Positions 1-8,534 are shown, counted from the stretch's first letter. The stretch: 17,184 nt of DNA from Desulfuromonas sp. (GCA_002869605.1 PKUI01000136.1:1-17184); one strand, 5' to 3'. The notes: generated by a model not told the origin, from the sequence alone. Translations and numbers: made by a program.

Positions 1-951
1 AAGACCTTCGAAGCTCCGAGCAACGGTAAGTTCCAGGTTGTTGCTTCCAACGGTACTGTGCTGATGGAGCAGCCGGTTTCCACCGGTGATATCTACCGTT
101 CCAGCCAGGCCAAAGACATTCCGATTCAGGACTGGGTCAAGCTGGCCGTCAATCGCGCCAAGGCTTCCGGCGAGCCCTGTGTCTTCTGGCTCGACGAGAA
201 GCGTGGTCACGATGCCCAGATGATCAAGAAGGTCCAGAAGTACCTGCCGGATCATGACACCACCGGTCTGGATATCCAGATCATGGATCCTGTCGCAGCA
301 ATGAAGTTCTCCCTCAAGCTGGTTCGCGAAGGCAAAAACGCCATCGCCGCTACCGGTAACGTTCTGCGGGATTACCTGACCGACCTGTTCCCGATCCTCG
401 AGCTCGGTACCTCCGCTCGTATGCTTTCCATCGTTCCGCTGATCGCTGGTGGCGGCTTGTTCGAGACCGGCGCCGGTGGTTCGGCTCCGAAGCACGTTGA
501 GCAGTTCCTCCGCGAAGGTCACATTCGTTGGGACTCCCTCGGTGAGTACTGTGCCCTGGTTCCGTCCCTGGAGCAGGCTGCTGCTGCCGATAACAACCCG
601 AAGGCTAAGATCCTTGCCGAGACTCTCGACGCAGGTATCGGTCAGTACCTGGAGAACCAGAAGCTGCCGTCCCGTAAGGTCAAGGAGATCGACAACCGCG
701 GTGCTTCCTTCTTCCTGTCCCTATACTGGGCAGAGGCTCTGGCCGCTCAGGATCAGGACGCCGAACTGAAGGCACGCTTCGCACCGGTTGCCGCTGAACT
801 GCGCAAGAACGCTGACAAGATCGATCAGGAACTGATCGACTGCCAGGGTGAAGCTGTTGACTGTGGTGGTTACTTCCGCCCCGATCCGGTCAAGGCCGAC
901 AAGGCGATGCGCCCGAGCGCGACCCTGAACGCAATTATCGACGCAATGTAA
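1..951 (+). CDS. icd: Isocitrate dehydrogenase, NADP-dependent, monomeric type (3' part)
   Basis: Oxidatively decarboxylates isocitrate to 2-oxoglutarate with NADP+ in the cytoplasmic TCA cycle. The frame is open from base 1, so the gene starts upstream of the window. The 316 codons seen are roughly the C-terminal 40% of a family whose members are about 740 residues. Recognition rests on the monomeric-IDH block encoded at about 405-510 ([17 protein letters not shown] followed by [14 protein letters not shown]), the preceding [10 protein letters not shown] segment, and the RWDSLGEY segment. These are typical of the single-chain enzyme and absent from the short dimeric IDHs. It stops at TAA 949-951, just ahead of a hairpin and mdh. 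Its 2-oxoglutarate product is the substrate of the kor enzyme encoded downstream, so the order follows the pathway. Identity is very secure; the start and the N-terminal half are not visible. Confidence 0.95.
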   Translation, partial: KTFEAPSNGKFQVVASNGTVLMEQPVSTGDIYRSSQAKDIPIQDWVKLAVNRAKASGEPCVFWLDEKRGHDAQMIKKVQKYLPDHDTTGLDIQIMDPVAAMKFSLKLVREGKNAIAATGNVLRDYLTDLFPILELGTSARMLSIVPLIAGGGLFETGAGGSAPKHVEQFLREGHIRWDSLGEYCALVPSLEQAAAADNNPKAKILAETLDAGIGQYLENQKLPSRKVKEIDNRGASFFLSLYWAEALAAQDQDAELKARFAPVAAELRKNADKIDQELIDCQGEAVDCGGYFRPDPVKADKAMRPSATLNAIIDAM

Positions 952-955
952 ATAG

Positions 956-1996
<1,041 letters not shown>

Positions 1997-2022
1997 TTTC
2001 ACAACCCTTTTGCTTGCTGTCC

Positions 2023-2054
2023 AAAGAAGGGCAATGGCAACATTGCCCTTCTTT
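2023..2054 (+). terminator. Terminator after mdh
   Basis: A perfect 14-bp stem (AAAGAAGGGCAATG at 2023-2036 with CATTGCCCTTCTTT at 2041-2054) closes on a GCAA tetraloop. The A-rich 5' arm and T-rich 3' arm resemble an intrinsic terminator, possibly working in both orientations. It separates mdh from korDABC. Confidence 0.8.
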
Positions 2055-2115
2055 CTATGGTGAGACTTAAAAAGTTTAGCAGTGCTGTAAACATCCGGAA
2101 AATAGAATTTTTTTA

Positions 2116-2145
2116 TTGGAACACGGTTTGAAGTTGTGCTAGGTT
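2116..2145 (+). promoter_or_regulatory. Candidate promoter of korDABC
   Basis: TTGGAA (2116-2121) and TAGGTT (2140-2145) are separated by 18 bp. A TG lies one base before the -10 (extended -10 pattern), and an A/T-rich tract (2099-2115) lies upstream like an UP element. The hexamers match consensus only partly. The 8-mer GCTAGGTT also occurs upstream of phoB (8644-8651), weakly supporting a shared -10. It lies between the mdh terminator and korD, where a promoter is needed. Confidence 0.3.
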
Positions 2146-2160
2146 CCTTCGATCTTCCGC

Positions 2161-2172
2161 CCCGTATACGGG
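2161..2172. promoter_or_regulatory. 12-bp perfect palindrome upstream of korD
   Basis: CCCGTATACGGG is a perfect inverted repeat. It lies 38 bases before the korD start and about 16 bases after the candidate -10, a plausible operator position. It could also be chance or an mRNA leader hairpin. No regulator can be assigned from the sequence. Confidence 0.25.
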
Positions 2173-2209
2173 CTGCCGAATATTAGCGAAACACAAAGGA
2201 GAACGTTGC

Positions 2210-2401
2210 ATGAGCAGTGCAAAAATCGAAGTTATTGACAAGTACTGCAAGGGGTGTGCGATCTGTGCCGAATTCTGCCCCAAGGACGTACTTGAAATGG
2301 AGACCTTCGTGGTGAAGGTTGTCAAGCCAGAGGCGTGCATCAAGTGCATGCAGTGCGAACTGCGTTGCCCCGATTTCGCCATTAAAGTTCACGACGCTTA
2401 A
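2210..2401 (+). CDS. korD: 2-oxoglutarate:ferredoxin oxidoreductase, ferredoxin-like delta subunit
   Basis: A small (63 aa) two-cluster ferredoxin subunit that passes electrons from the thiamine-dependent catalytic subunits to free ferredoxin. Two CxxCxxCxxxCP motifs are complete: Cys13/16/19/23-Pro24 and Cys43/46/49/53-Pro54, each set ligating [4Fe-4S] together with the partner half. The ATG at 2210 is preceded by AAAGGAGA (2195-2202). korA follows after 22 bases. The separate small delta subunit, rather than a fused domain, is typical of four-subunit POR/KOR enzymes. The assignment to the 2-oxoglutarate enzyme rather than another 2-oxoacid enzyme comes mainly from the icd-mdh context. Confidence 0.93.
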   Translation: MSSAKIEVIDKYCKGCAICAEFCPKDVLEMETFVVKVVKPEACIKCMQCELRCPDFAIKVHDA

Positions 2402-2423
2402 ATCATTATAGGAGGACGCACAA

Positions 2424-3563
2424 GTGGCTAAGAAAGTTGCTTTGCTTCAGGGAAACACTGCCTGTGCCCTAGGCGCTGTATATGCTGGGTGCAAGTTTTT
2501 CGGTGGATATCCCATCACCCCTTCGACCGAGGTAGCCGAGGTTCTTTCCGAGGAACTGCCCAAGGTCGGTGGTAAATTCATTCAGATGGAAGACGAGATC
2601 GCCGCCATGGCCTCGGTCATCGGTGCCTCGCTGACCGGCTCCAAGTCGCTGACTGCGACCTCGGGTCCGGGTGTCTCGCTCAAGCAGGAACTGATCGGCT
2701 ATGCCTGTATCGCCGAGGTTCCCTGTGTCATCATCAACGTTATGCGTGGCGGTCCGTCGACCGGTATGCCGACCGGCCCCGGCCAGTCCGACGTGATGCA
2801 GGCCAAATGGGGTACCCATGGTGATCACGCTACGATCGCCGTGGCTCCGGCATCCTGCCAGGAGATCTATACCGAAACCATCCGTGCCTTCAACCTGGCA
2901 GAGAAGTATCGTATGCCGGTCCAGGTGCTCTACGATGAGATTGTTGGTCACATGCGCGAGCGTATCGAGTTCGCCGAGCCGGGCGAGCTGGAAGTTGTCG
3001 ACCGTGCAGCGCCGACCGATTCTCCCGCCGACTACAAGCCGTACGACGCCAGCAAGGGCGACGTACCGCCGCTGGCTGCCTTCGGTACTGGTTACAAGTT
3101 CCACGTCACTGGTCTGAACAAGGCCGCCGATGGTTTCCCGACCACCAAGGCCGAGCTGGTTGATGCTGAAGAGCGTCGTCAGATCAGCAAGGTTGAGAAG
3201 CCGGAAGCACGTGCCGACATCGAGAGCAACGAAGAGTACCTGACCGAGGATGCCGAGGTGATTATCTGGGCTTACGGCTCGACCTCTCGTTCCGCTCGTT
3301 ACGCAGTGAATGAACTGCGCAAGGAAGGGATCAAGGCTGGTCTGTTCCGTCCCATCACCCTGTGGCCCTTCCCCGAGAAGCGTACCGCAGAGCTGGCTGA
3401 TCAGTGTAAGGCGATCGTGGTTCCGGAAATGAACCTCGGCCAGATGATTCTCGAAGTTGACCGTATCTCCAAGGGGAACTGCATTGTCGAAGGTGTTCAC
3501 CGTGTTGACGGTGAACCACTGAACCCCGGCCAGATCATGGACAAGGTCAAGGAGGTGCTGTAA
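2424..3563 (+). CDS. korA: 2-oxoglutarate:ferredoxin oxidoreductase, alpha subunit
   Basis: Part of the CoA-dependent enzyme that converts 2-oxoglutarate to succinyl-CoA and CO2 while reducing ferredoxin, replacing the lipoate-dependent dehydrogenase in many anaerobes. The 379-residue product shows the POR N-terminal domain hallmarks: GGYPITPSTE (27-36), the MEDEIAAM block (55-62), TSGPG (79-83) and the RGGPSTGMPT segment (108-117), followed by GQSDVMQAKWGTHGDH. A C-terminal transketolase-like domain follows, with PITLWPFPEK. Translation starts at GTG 2424, eight bases after GGAGGA (2411-2416); no ATG nearby fits. Its stop overlaps the korB start by one base (TAATG), indicating coupled translation. 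Substrate choice (2-oxoglutarate rather than branched-chain oxoacids) is inferred from gene context. Confidence 0.94.
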   Translation: MAKKVALLQGNTACALGAVYAGCKFFGGYPITPSTEVAEVLSEELPKVGGKFIQMEDEIAAMASVIGASLTGSKSLTATSGPGVSLKQELIGYACIAEVPCVIINVMRGGPSTGMPTGPGQSDVMQAKWGTHGDHATIAVAPASCQEIYTETIRAFNLAEKYRMPVQVLYDEIVGHMRERIEFAEPGELEVVDRAAPTDSPADYKPYDASKGDVPPLAAFGTGYKFHVTGLNKAADGFPTTKAELVDAEERRQISKVEKPEARADIESNEEYLTEDAEVIIWAYGSTSRSARYAVNELRKEGIKAGLFRPITLWPFPEKRTAELADQCKAIVVPEMNLGQMILEVDRISKGNCIVEGVHRVDGEPLNPGQIMDKVKEVL

Positions 3564-4378
3564 TGGCTTACAATTACGAAAAATCACTCCGTCCCGGCAA
3601 GCTGCCGCACATCTGGTGCCCCGGCTGCGGTCACGGAATCGTCATGAAGGGCCTTATTCGGGCCATGGATACCTGTGAACTCGACCGCGATAATACCGCC
3701 GTGGTTTCGGGCATCGGCTGCGCCAGCCGTCTTCCCGGTTATCTCGACACCTGCACCCTGCACACCGCTCACGGTCGTGCGGCGGCTTTTGCTACCGGTG
3801 TCAAGATGGCCAAGCCGGAGATGAACGTCATCGTCTGCGGTGGCGACGGCGACGGTACCGCCATTGGTGGTAACCACTTCATTCATGCCTGTCGTCGGAA
3901 TATCAATATGACGTACGTCATCATGAACAACTGGATCTATGGTATGACCGGTGGTCAGTTCTCGCCCTGCACCCCGACCGGGGACAAGGCTTCGACCACG
4001 CCGTACGGCAACCCTGATCCAACCTTCGATATCAGCAAGCTGGCGATCGGTGCCGGGGCAACGTTCGTTGCTCGTACCACCGCGTTCCACGCCACCCAGA
4101 TCGACAAGCTGATCGCCGAAGGCATCAAGCACAACGGGATGTCGGTTATCGAGGTCCTCGACGACTGCCCGACCACTTACGGGCGTCGTAACAAGTTCCG
4201 CAGCGTCGTCGACATGATGAAGCGTCTCAAGGACATCTCGGTTCCTGTAGCTGCAGCTTCGAAGATGACGGCAGAACAGCTCGAAGGAAAGATTCTGACC
4301 GGCGTGCTGCACAAGGAAGAGAAGCCTGCGTACACTGATCAGTACAAGGAAGTTATCAAGAAGGCCCAAGGGGCCTGA
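3563..4378 (+). CDS. korB: 2-oxoglutarate:ferredoxin oxidoreductase, beta subunit (TPP-binding)
   Basis: Binds thiamine diphosphate and Mg2+ and, with the alpha subunit, carries out decarboxylation of 2-oxoglutarate. The 271-residue protein has WCPGCGHG (18-25), SGIGCASRLPGY (49-60), the TLHTAHGRAAAFATG segment (65-79), and the TPP motif GDGDG at 94-98 ending in the NN pair at 122-123, then GMTGGQFSPCTP. All are characteristic of the beta subunit of this family. A strong ribosome site, AAGGAGGTG, sits at the end of korA, and ATG 3563 overlaps the korA stop by one base, so the two catalytic subunits are probably made in equal amounts. korC follows after 22 bases. Confidence 0.95.
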   Translation: MAYNYEKSLRPGKLPHIWCPGCGHGIVMKGLIRAMDTCELDRDNTAVVSGIGCASRLPGYLDTCTLHTAHGRAAAFATGVKMAKPEMNVIVCGGDGDGTAIGGNHFIHACRRNINMTYVIMNNWIYGMTGGQFSPCTPTGDKASTTPYGNPDPTFDISKLAIGAGATFVARTTAFHATQIDKLIAEGIKHNGMSVIEVLDDCPTTYGRRNKFRSVVDMMKRLKDISVPVAAASKMTAEQLEGKILTGVLHKEEKPAYTDQYKEVIKKAQGA

Positions 4379-4400
4379 TCACTAAGAAAGGAGAGTAACG

Positions 4401-4946
4401 ATGGCTGAAAGATATGAAATTCGTTTCTCCGGTGCCGGTGGTCAGGGTCTGATCACGGCCGGAATCATCCTTGCCGAAGCTGCCTCGATCGTTGAAGGTA
4501 AGCATGCGGTACAGTCGCAGAGCTACGGTCCCGAGGCCCGCGGTGGTGCTTCTAAGTCGGAAGTTATCATTGCCGACGGACCCATCGACTACCCGAAGGC
4601 TACCGTGGTTGACGCCTGCCTGGCGATGACCCAGGAAGCTGCCGACAAGTACGCCAACGGCATCAAGCCGGGTGGTCTGCTTCTGCTCGACGCCGACTTC
4701 GTCAAGAACGAACCGAAAGGCGACTTCAAGGTTCTGAAGATGCCGATCATGCGTACCGCTGCTGAAGACATCGGTCGCGAGATCGTCGCCAACGTGGTAG
4801 CGCTTGGTGCGATGATCGCTCTTACCGGCGTAGTTGAGAAGGAATCCGGTGAGAAGGCAGTTTTGGCCAAGGTTCCCGAGGCGTTCCTCGAGCTGAACAA
4901 GAAGGCCTACAATCTCGGTTTCGAGAAGGTCAAGGAACTGATGTAA
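4401..4946 (+). CDS. korC: 2-oxoglutarate:ferredoxin oxidoreductase, gamma subunit
   Basis: The gamma subunit (181 aa) of the ferredoxin-linked 2-oxoacid oxidoreductase, the domain connected with CoA handling and assembly in the POR superfamily. The N-terminus carries the family signature FSGAGGQGLITAG (9-21), followed by SYGPEARGGASKSEV, which is diagnostic of the gamma domain. The start at ATG 4401 has AAAGGAGAG (4387-4395) upstream. It completes the D-A-B-C gene order and is followed by a strong terminator, so the kor transcript ends here. Confidence 0.94.
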   Translation: MAERYEIRFSGAGGQGLITAGIILAEAASIVEGKHAVQSQSYGPEARGGASKSEVIIADGPIDYPKATVVDACLAMTQEAADKYANGIKPGGLLLLDADFVKNEPKGDFKVLKMPIMRTAAEDIGREIVANVVALGAMIALTGVVEKESGEKAVLAKVPEAFLELNKKAYNLGFEKVKELM

Positions 4947-4975
4947 GAAAAGTACAACTCTGTAATTTACTCTGG

Positions 4976-5008
4976 AGGACCGACGCATATAGCGTCGGTC
5001 CTTTTTTT
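4976..5008 (+). terminator. Intrinsic terminator of korDABC
   Basis: An 11-bp perfect stem (AGGACCGACGC at 4976-4986 with GCGTCGGTCCT at 4992-5002) has an ATATA loop and seven T residues (5002-5008), a textbook intrinsic terminator 30 bases after the korC stop. Confidence 0.92.
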
Positions 5009-5044
5009 ATGCGGGTCAATTAGTGAAAAATAATATATTAATTG

Positions 5045-5074
5045 TTGAATGCCGCAGGGCGGGTTGTTAATAAT
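5045..5074 (+). promoter_or_regulatory. Candidate promoter of the small membrane-protein gene
   Basis: TTGAAT (5045-5050) and AATAAT (5069-5074) are separated by 18 bp, matching the sigma-70 hexamers at 4/6 and 5/6. The site follows the kor terminator and precedes the small gene's start by 62 bases. The region is AT-rich, so chance matches are likely. Confidence 0.3.
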
Positions 5075-5136
5075 AATTGTAAAGAAAAAGAAACACAGAG
5101 GCTGTCAGTTAAGTAAGCTTTTCATGGAGGTGCTGT

Positions 5137-5328
5137 ATGACTCTCAAGATGCTGCTCGCTGCTTCCGCCCGCTTCCTCTCTCGGCTAATCGGTTATTATT
5201 TCGCAACCCTGGTTGTCCTGGCACTTCTTTTTCCTGAGATCGACAAATACCAGATCATTTTTTTCTCTTGGCTGAGTGGTGCGCTGATGGCCGTTTATAG
5301 TCAACGTCTGGTTCTCCAGCGTAGCTAA
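5137..5328 (+). CDS. Small two-helix membrane protein of unknown function
   Basis: I do not recognise this 63-residue protein. The ATG at 5137 has a strong ribosome site (TGGAGGTG, 5125-5132), and the gene is followed by its own intrinsic terminator 29 bases after the stop, which argues that it is real. It has a basic, amphipathic start with Lys4, Arg12 and Arg16. A first hydrophobic helix runs at about 17-33 (LIGYYFATLVVLALLFP). A short polar turn (EIDKY) follows, then a second hydrophobic segment at about 39-54 (IIFFSWLSGALMAVYS), and a basic tail with Arg57 and Arg62. The layout predicts a two-pass inner-membrane protein with both ends in the cytoplasm. It has no domain or cysteine motif. 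It stands alone between two terminators, so context gives no function. Confidence 0.7.
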   Translation: MTLKMLLAASARFLSRLIGYYFATLVVLALLFPEIDKYQIIFFSWLSGALMAVYSQRLVLQRS

Positions 5329-5357
5329 ATTCGACACGGCTCCGCTTATTAATATCG

Positions 5358-5382
5358 GGCGACCGGCAACGGTCGCCTTTTT
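5358..5382 (+). terminator. Intrinsic terminator after the small membrane-protein gene
   Basis: An 8-bp GC-rich stem (GGCGACCG at 5358-5365 with CGGTCGCC at 5370-5377) closes on a GCAA tetraloop and is followed by five T residues (5378-5382). Confidence 0.9.
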
Positions 5383-5787
5383 ATGTTTAGCTCATCTTTG
5401 TGTAGCGTATTTTTTCTCGTAAATTGAAGGCTTACGTGCGCATAGACGGTTAGGTTATATTAATTAGCAGTTCATTACTAATATAGTCGTGTTTGGTATG
5501 TTTGGTGCGGAGGTTTCGAAAAGTAGATAAATTGGCGAGTAATAAATGCACTTGTTTAGTGCATCGATACTAATGGTTATGGATTTTCCCGCATACCTGC
5601 ATGTTTGCGCGCCTACAATGAAAATGATCAATGCTTGACGTTGTTGTGGTTTGGGGTGTCGATTAGCCATTTCGCCTTGGTTGCGCCTATTGGCGTAATG
5701 GATAAGGCGAGTTGGGGGTCGACCCCTTTTCGATTTTGTCTATAAGATGGTAAACGCATGTTGTTTTCTTTAAAAGGAGATAGCTCA
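5383..5787 (+). other. Gene-poor, AT-rich gap with stem-loops
   Basis: About 400 bases without a credible protein gene. Contents are an inverted repeat ATGCAC/GTGCAT with a 7-base loop (5546-5564), the nested stem-loop at 5672-5710, the palindrome at 5715-5726, and a TATAAG hexamer at 5741-5746 that could be a -10 for the gene at 5788. No good -35 lies upstream of that hexamer. Two short minus-strand frames overlap here, but neither has a ribosome site worth trusting. Confidence 0.5.
5672..5730 (+). ncRNA. Candidate structured RNA element with terminator-like end
   Basis: An outer stem (TCGCCTT at 5672-5678 with AAGGCGA at 5704-5710) encloses an inner stem (TTGCGCC at 5681-5687 with GGCGTAA at 5692-5698, one G-U pair) capped by TATT. 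Five bases later GGGG (5715-5718), TCGA and CCCC (5723-5726) form a short hairpin followed by TTTT (5727-5730). The arrangement resembles the end of a small RNA or an attenuator in the leader of the downstream binding-protein gene. It does not match a riboswitch class I know. Confidence 0.3.
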
Positions 5788-6591
5788 ATGAAAAGAATCT
5801 TGACCCTGCTGGTCCTCACCCTGTTTCTCACCGTTCCAATAGGTCAGGCTTTAGCTGCTGATAGTTTGACCTGCTGGTTCCCCCCCGGCTGGAAGAACAA
5901 GGCCGAACAGGCGCGCACCATCGCCAAGGCTTTATCAGAAGGTTCGGGCGTACAGGTCCGCCCGCGTATCGCCAGGAGCTACCCGGAAATTCTTACTGCA
6001 TTTTCCTCTGGTGATGCCAACCTGGTTTATGTCGGTTCCTTTGTTCAGGCAATTATCCGGGCCCGGAACCTCGGCAAGCCCCTGGCCCAGGCAATTACCG
6101 GCCAGGAGTTTTACAGTGGAGTCCTGGTTTATCCCAAGGGGCAGGATCCTGCGTCGATTTTGAAAAACAGCCCGACGGAAATCGCCTTTGCTAAAGGGGC
6201 TTCTTCGGGCGAGTCGAGCGCCAAGGCGGCTACTGTTGGCAAGGCCGCAATCGGTGTACCTAATCATGGCGCTGCATGTGGTGCCGTAAAGGCCGGAAAG
6301 GCCAAGGCCGCTGTAGTCAAGAACTGGTGGTGGCAGGCTAATCAGCAAAAATTTCCCGAACTGGCGATGTACGAAATTCCCGGAATCTCCAAGCAGGGGA
6401 ATCCGGATAATGTTTTGACCGCATCCAATGGTGTGAGTTCGGCGGAGCGCAAAAAGCTGGCTGCAGCGGCGATGCAAAACCCCAAGGCGTTCGGTGCACA
6501 AAAGATGAGTGCTTTTGATGGCTCGGCCTTGCATTTCAGTCTTAATCTGATGGCCAAAGGGAACATTGATCCGCAGAGCTACAGCTGGTAG
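5788..6591 (+). CDS. PhnD-type periplasmic solute-binding protein
   Basis: A secreted type-2 periplasmic binding protein of the phosphate/phosphite/phosphonate (PhnD-like) group, 267 residues. The signal peptide is clear: MKR, a leucine-rich core, and ALA at 21-23 as the probable cleavage site. The mature part starts with DSLTCWFPPGWKNKAEQA and has the usual lobe features: ARSYPEILTAFSSGDANLVYVGSF (sampling a ligand near the hinge), then an Ala/Gly-rich stretch GVPNHGAACGAVKAGKAKAAVVKNWWW, the second-lobe pattern of PhnD-like proteins. The start at ATG 5788 is preferred over ATG 5758 because AAAAGGAGA (5772-5780) precedes it and the signal peptide then begins directly. No ABC permease or ATPase is adjacent; the next gene is a chemoreceptor, so it may present ligand to that receptor rather than to a transporter. 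The ligand is unknown and could be an anion other than a phosphonate. Confidence 0.8.
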   Translation: MKRILTLLVLTLFLTVPIGQALAADSLTCWFPPGWKNKAEQARTIAKALSEGSGVQVRPRIARSYPEILTAFSSGDANLVYVGSFVQAIIRARNLGKPLAQAITGQEFYSGVLVYPKGQDPASILKNSPTEIAFAKGASSGESSAKAATVGKAAIGVPNHGAACGAVKAGKAKAAVVKNWWWQANQQKFPELAMYEIPGISKQGNPDNVLTASNGVSSAERKKLAAAAMQNPKAFGAQKMSAFDGSALHFSLNLMAKGNIDPQSYSW

Positions 6592-6611
6592 ATCCAGCAA
6601 GTAATGTTTGT

Positions 6612-6643
6612 TACGCACCCGCGTAAGCGGGTGCGTACATTTT
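6612..6643 (+). terminator. Terminator between the binding protein and the chemoreceptor
   Basis: A perfect 11-bp stem (TACGCACCCGC at 6612-6622 with GCGGGTGCGTA at 6627-6637) closes on a GTAA tetraloop and is followed by CATTTTTG. It should reduce transcription into the chemoreceptor gene, which begins only 15 bases later, so the receptor is probably made at a lower level by read-through. Confidence 0.75.
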
Positions 6644-6657
6644 TGAATAGGTGTTAT

Positions 6658-8526
6658 ATGGGAATTCTTAAGAAATTGCTGCTTTCAATTGCAGCGGTGC
6701 TCGGTGGGGCCTTTGTGTTGATTACCTTGCTGTCGAATTATTCGGTGGTGTCCAATAACAGCCGGATTGTCGATGCCGTGAGCAGCCAGCTTCAAGCTGA
6801 AAATGATCGGACGCTTACGACTCTGAACACCAGCTTTGACGAAGTGGGTGAAGCGCTTCAGACCGCTGACAATACTGTTCAGGAGATTGTCTCAGGTCTC
6901 TACGACGATTCGTTCAACACCTTGAACAAGGCTCTGACCAACCAGATATTCCCGATGATCGAGAGTTTCGACTTCGATTCACCGCAGACAGTGATTGAGT
7001 CGCTCATGGAGAGCAATCCTGCAATTCTCGGGGTGCGCTACTACACGAGTGAAGACCCTCAGGCTTTTGATATCTACAGCTACGGGAACATGGAGCTTGG
7101 CGAATTGAGCAAGCTCTATGTGCGAGAGCGACGTGGAGACTTTGCCTATCTCAAGGTCGAAATGCACCTTACCATGGAGGGGCTGCAGGGGCTTCAGGAG
7201 GTCGAGTCGATCTTTGCCAACATCAATAAGCGCAATGCCCAGCTCCTCTCCAGCCTACGGGAGGCCAATGCTCAAGGGGTTCAGAATACTCGTGAATTCA
7301 GTGCAGCCGAGAGCGCCGCTGGTCAGAAACGGTTTCTCGGCATGAATACCATGATGCTGGTGGTGGTGCTGATCGTGGTCTGCGCGGTGGTGGTTTACCT
7401 GATCCGCAACCTTGTGTCGAAACCGATGGCACAGACGGTCACAATGATCCAGGAGCTGGAACGGGGCCGTCTGGGGACCCGCCTGAATCTGAATCGCAAT
7501 GATGAAATCGGCATGATGGCCCAGACCATGGACAGCTTTGCCGACAGCCTGCAGCAGGAAGTGGTGAATAACCTTACCCGTATGGCCGAAGGCGATCTGA
7601 CCTTTAAGGTCGAAGCGCGTGACGCTCAGGACATGCTCCGTTCGTCGCTGCGTAAAGTAGGCGATGATCTTTCTCGTATGATGGAGCAGGTACAGACCTC
7701 ATCGAATAATGTCACTTCCGGCAGCCGATCGATTACCTCGGCTTCGGAAAACCTTTCGCAGGGGGCGTCGATGCAGGCAGCCTCGGCGGAAGAGGCTTCG
7801 GCCGCGATTGAGCAGATGGTCGCCAATATTCGCCAGAACACCGAGAATGCTCTGCAGACCGAAAAGATTGCCACCCAGGGGGCCCAGGATGCACTGGATA
7901 GTGGGGAAAAGGTCTCCGAGACGGTCAGGGCCATGAACGCAATCGCCGAAAAAATCGAAATCGTAGAAGAGATTGCCCGTCAGACCAACCTTCTGGCGCT
8001 TAATGCGGCGATCGAAGCGGCACGTGCCGGGGAGCAAGGTAAGGGTTTCGCGGTGGTCGCTGCCGAGGTACGCAAGCTTGCCGAGCGGAGCCAGGCGGCG
8101 GCGGCCGAGATCAATAATCTGTCGGTTTCGAGTGTCGGTATCGCCACCGAGGCGGGCCACGCACTGGATTTATTGGTGCCGAATATCCAGAAAACGGCGG
8201 AACTGGTCCAGGAGATATCCGCTGCCAGCCGCGAGCAGGATGCCGGTGCCGAGCAGATCAGTAAAGCGATTACCGAGTTGGAGAAAGTCATCCAGCAGAG
8301 CGCTTCGGCCTCCGAGGAAATGGCCTCCACCTCCGAAGAGCTTTCTGCTCAGGCGGATCAGTTGACCGGTCTGGTCGGCATGTTCCGCATTGAGGGTCGA
8401 GGTGTTGCAAGCGGTCTGTCATTCGATTCCAGGAATTCACCCCGTAGACAGGAGAGGCTGGCCTACCAGGAGGGCTCTCCTGGAAAGCAGCCACATAAGC
8501 AGGATGGAGACTTTGAGGTCTTCTAG
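6658..8526 (+). CDS. Methyl-accepting chemotaxis protein (transmembrane chemoreceptor)
   Basis: A 622-residue receptor that signals through CheA/CheW to the flagellar motor or another output. TM1 is at about 5-29, a mostly helical periplasmic domain spans about 30-228, and TM2 is at about 229-251. A HAMP domain follows (SKPMAQTV to the [12 protein letters not shown] region), then a second HAMP-like unit ([13 protein letters not shown]). The long cytoplasmic coiled coil carries the conserved hairpin tip [20 protein letters not shown] and [21 protein letters not shown] (about 436-477). After the coil comes a polar tail of about 35 residues ending GDFEVF, which fits the x-aromatic-x-x-aromatic pentapeptide that tethers CheR/CheB. 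The start at ATG 6658 is chosen because TM1 follows at once and the longer frame from 6604 would be read through the terminator. The ribosome site (TAGGTG) is weak. It lies beside the binding-protein gene, a probable sensory partner. Confidence 0.95.
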   Translation: MGILKKLLLSIAAVLGGAFVLITLLSNYSVVSNNSRIVDAVSSQLQAENDRTLTTLNTSFDEVGEALQTADNTVQEIVSGLYDDSFNTLNKALTNQIFPMIESFDFDSPQTVIESLMESNPAILGVRYYTSEDPQAFDIYSYGNMELGELSKLYVRERRGDFAYLKVEMHLTMEGLQGLQEVESIFANINKRNAQLLSSLREANAQGVQNTREFSAAESAAGQKRFLGMNTMMLVVVLIVVCAVVVYLIRNLVSKPMAQTVTMIQELERGRLGTRLNLNRNDEIGMMAQTMDSFADSLQQEVVNNLTRMAEGDLTFKVEARDAQDMLRSSLRKVGDDLSRMMEQVQTSSNNVTSGSRSITSASENLSQGASMQAASAEEASAAIEQMVANIRQNTENALQTEKIATQGAQDALDSGEKVSETVRAMNAIAEKIEIVEEIARQTNLLALNAAIEAARAGEQGKGFAVVAAEVRKLAERSQAAAAEINNLSVSSVGIATEAGHALDLLVPNIQKTAELVQEISAASREQDAGAEQISKAITELEKVIQQSASASEEMASTSEELSAQADQLTGLVGMFRIEGRGVASGLSFDSRNSPRRQERLAYQEGSPGKQPHKQDGDFEVF

Positions 8527-8534
8527 AGATACCG

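Noticed and set aside
3550..5136. Shared 12-mer GGAGGTGCTGTA before korB and before the small membrane-protein gene
   Set aside because: It covers the ribosome site plus a few bases and is best explained by chance around a common motif; no longer repeat surrounds it.
5049..5237. 62-codon frame overlapping the small membrane-protein gene
   Set aside because: It has no ribosome site and overlaps a better-supported gene in another frame.
5546..5564. ATGCAC/GTGCAT inverted repeat as an attachment site or operator
   Set aside because: Only six base pairs with a 7-base loop, no second copy nearby and no integrase or regulator gene to match it.
5758..5787. Earlier ATG for the binding protein
   Set aside because: Ten extra residues would precede the signal peptide, while AAAAGGAGA sits correctly for ATG 5788.
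5464..5831. Two overlapping minus-strand open frames (68 and 67 codons)
   Set aside because: They have no strong ribosome site and no recognisable domain; one runs into the start of the binding-protein gene. They remain possible relics, but the evidence is too weak to list.
6604..6657. Upstream extension of the chemoreceptor
   Set aside because: The added residues are encoded by the terminator hairpin and would put basic, non-hydrophobic sequence before TM1.
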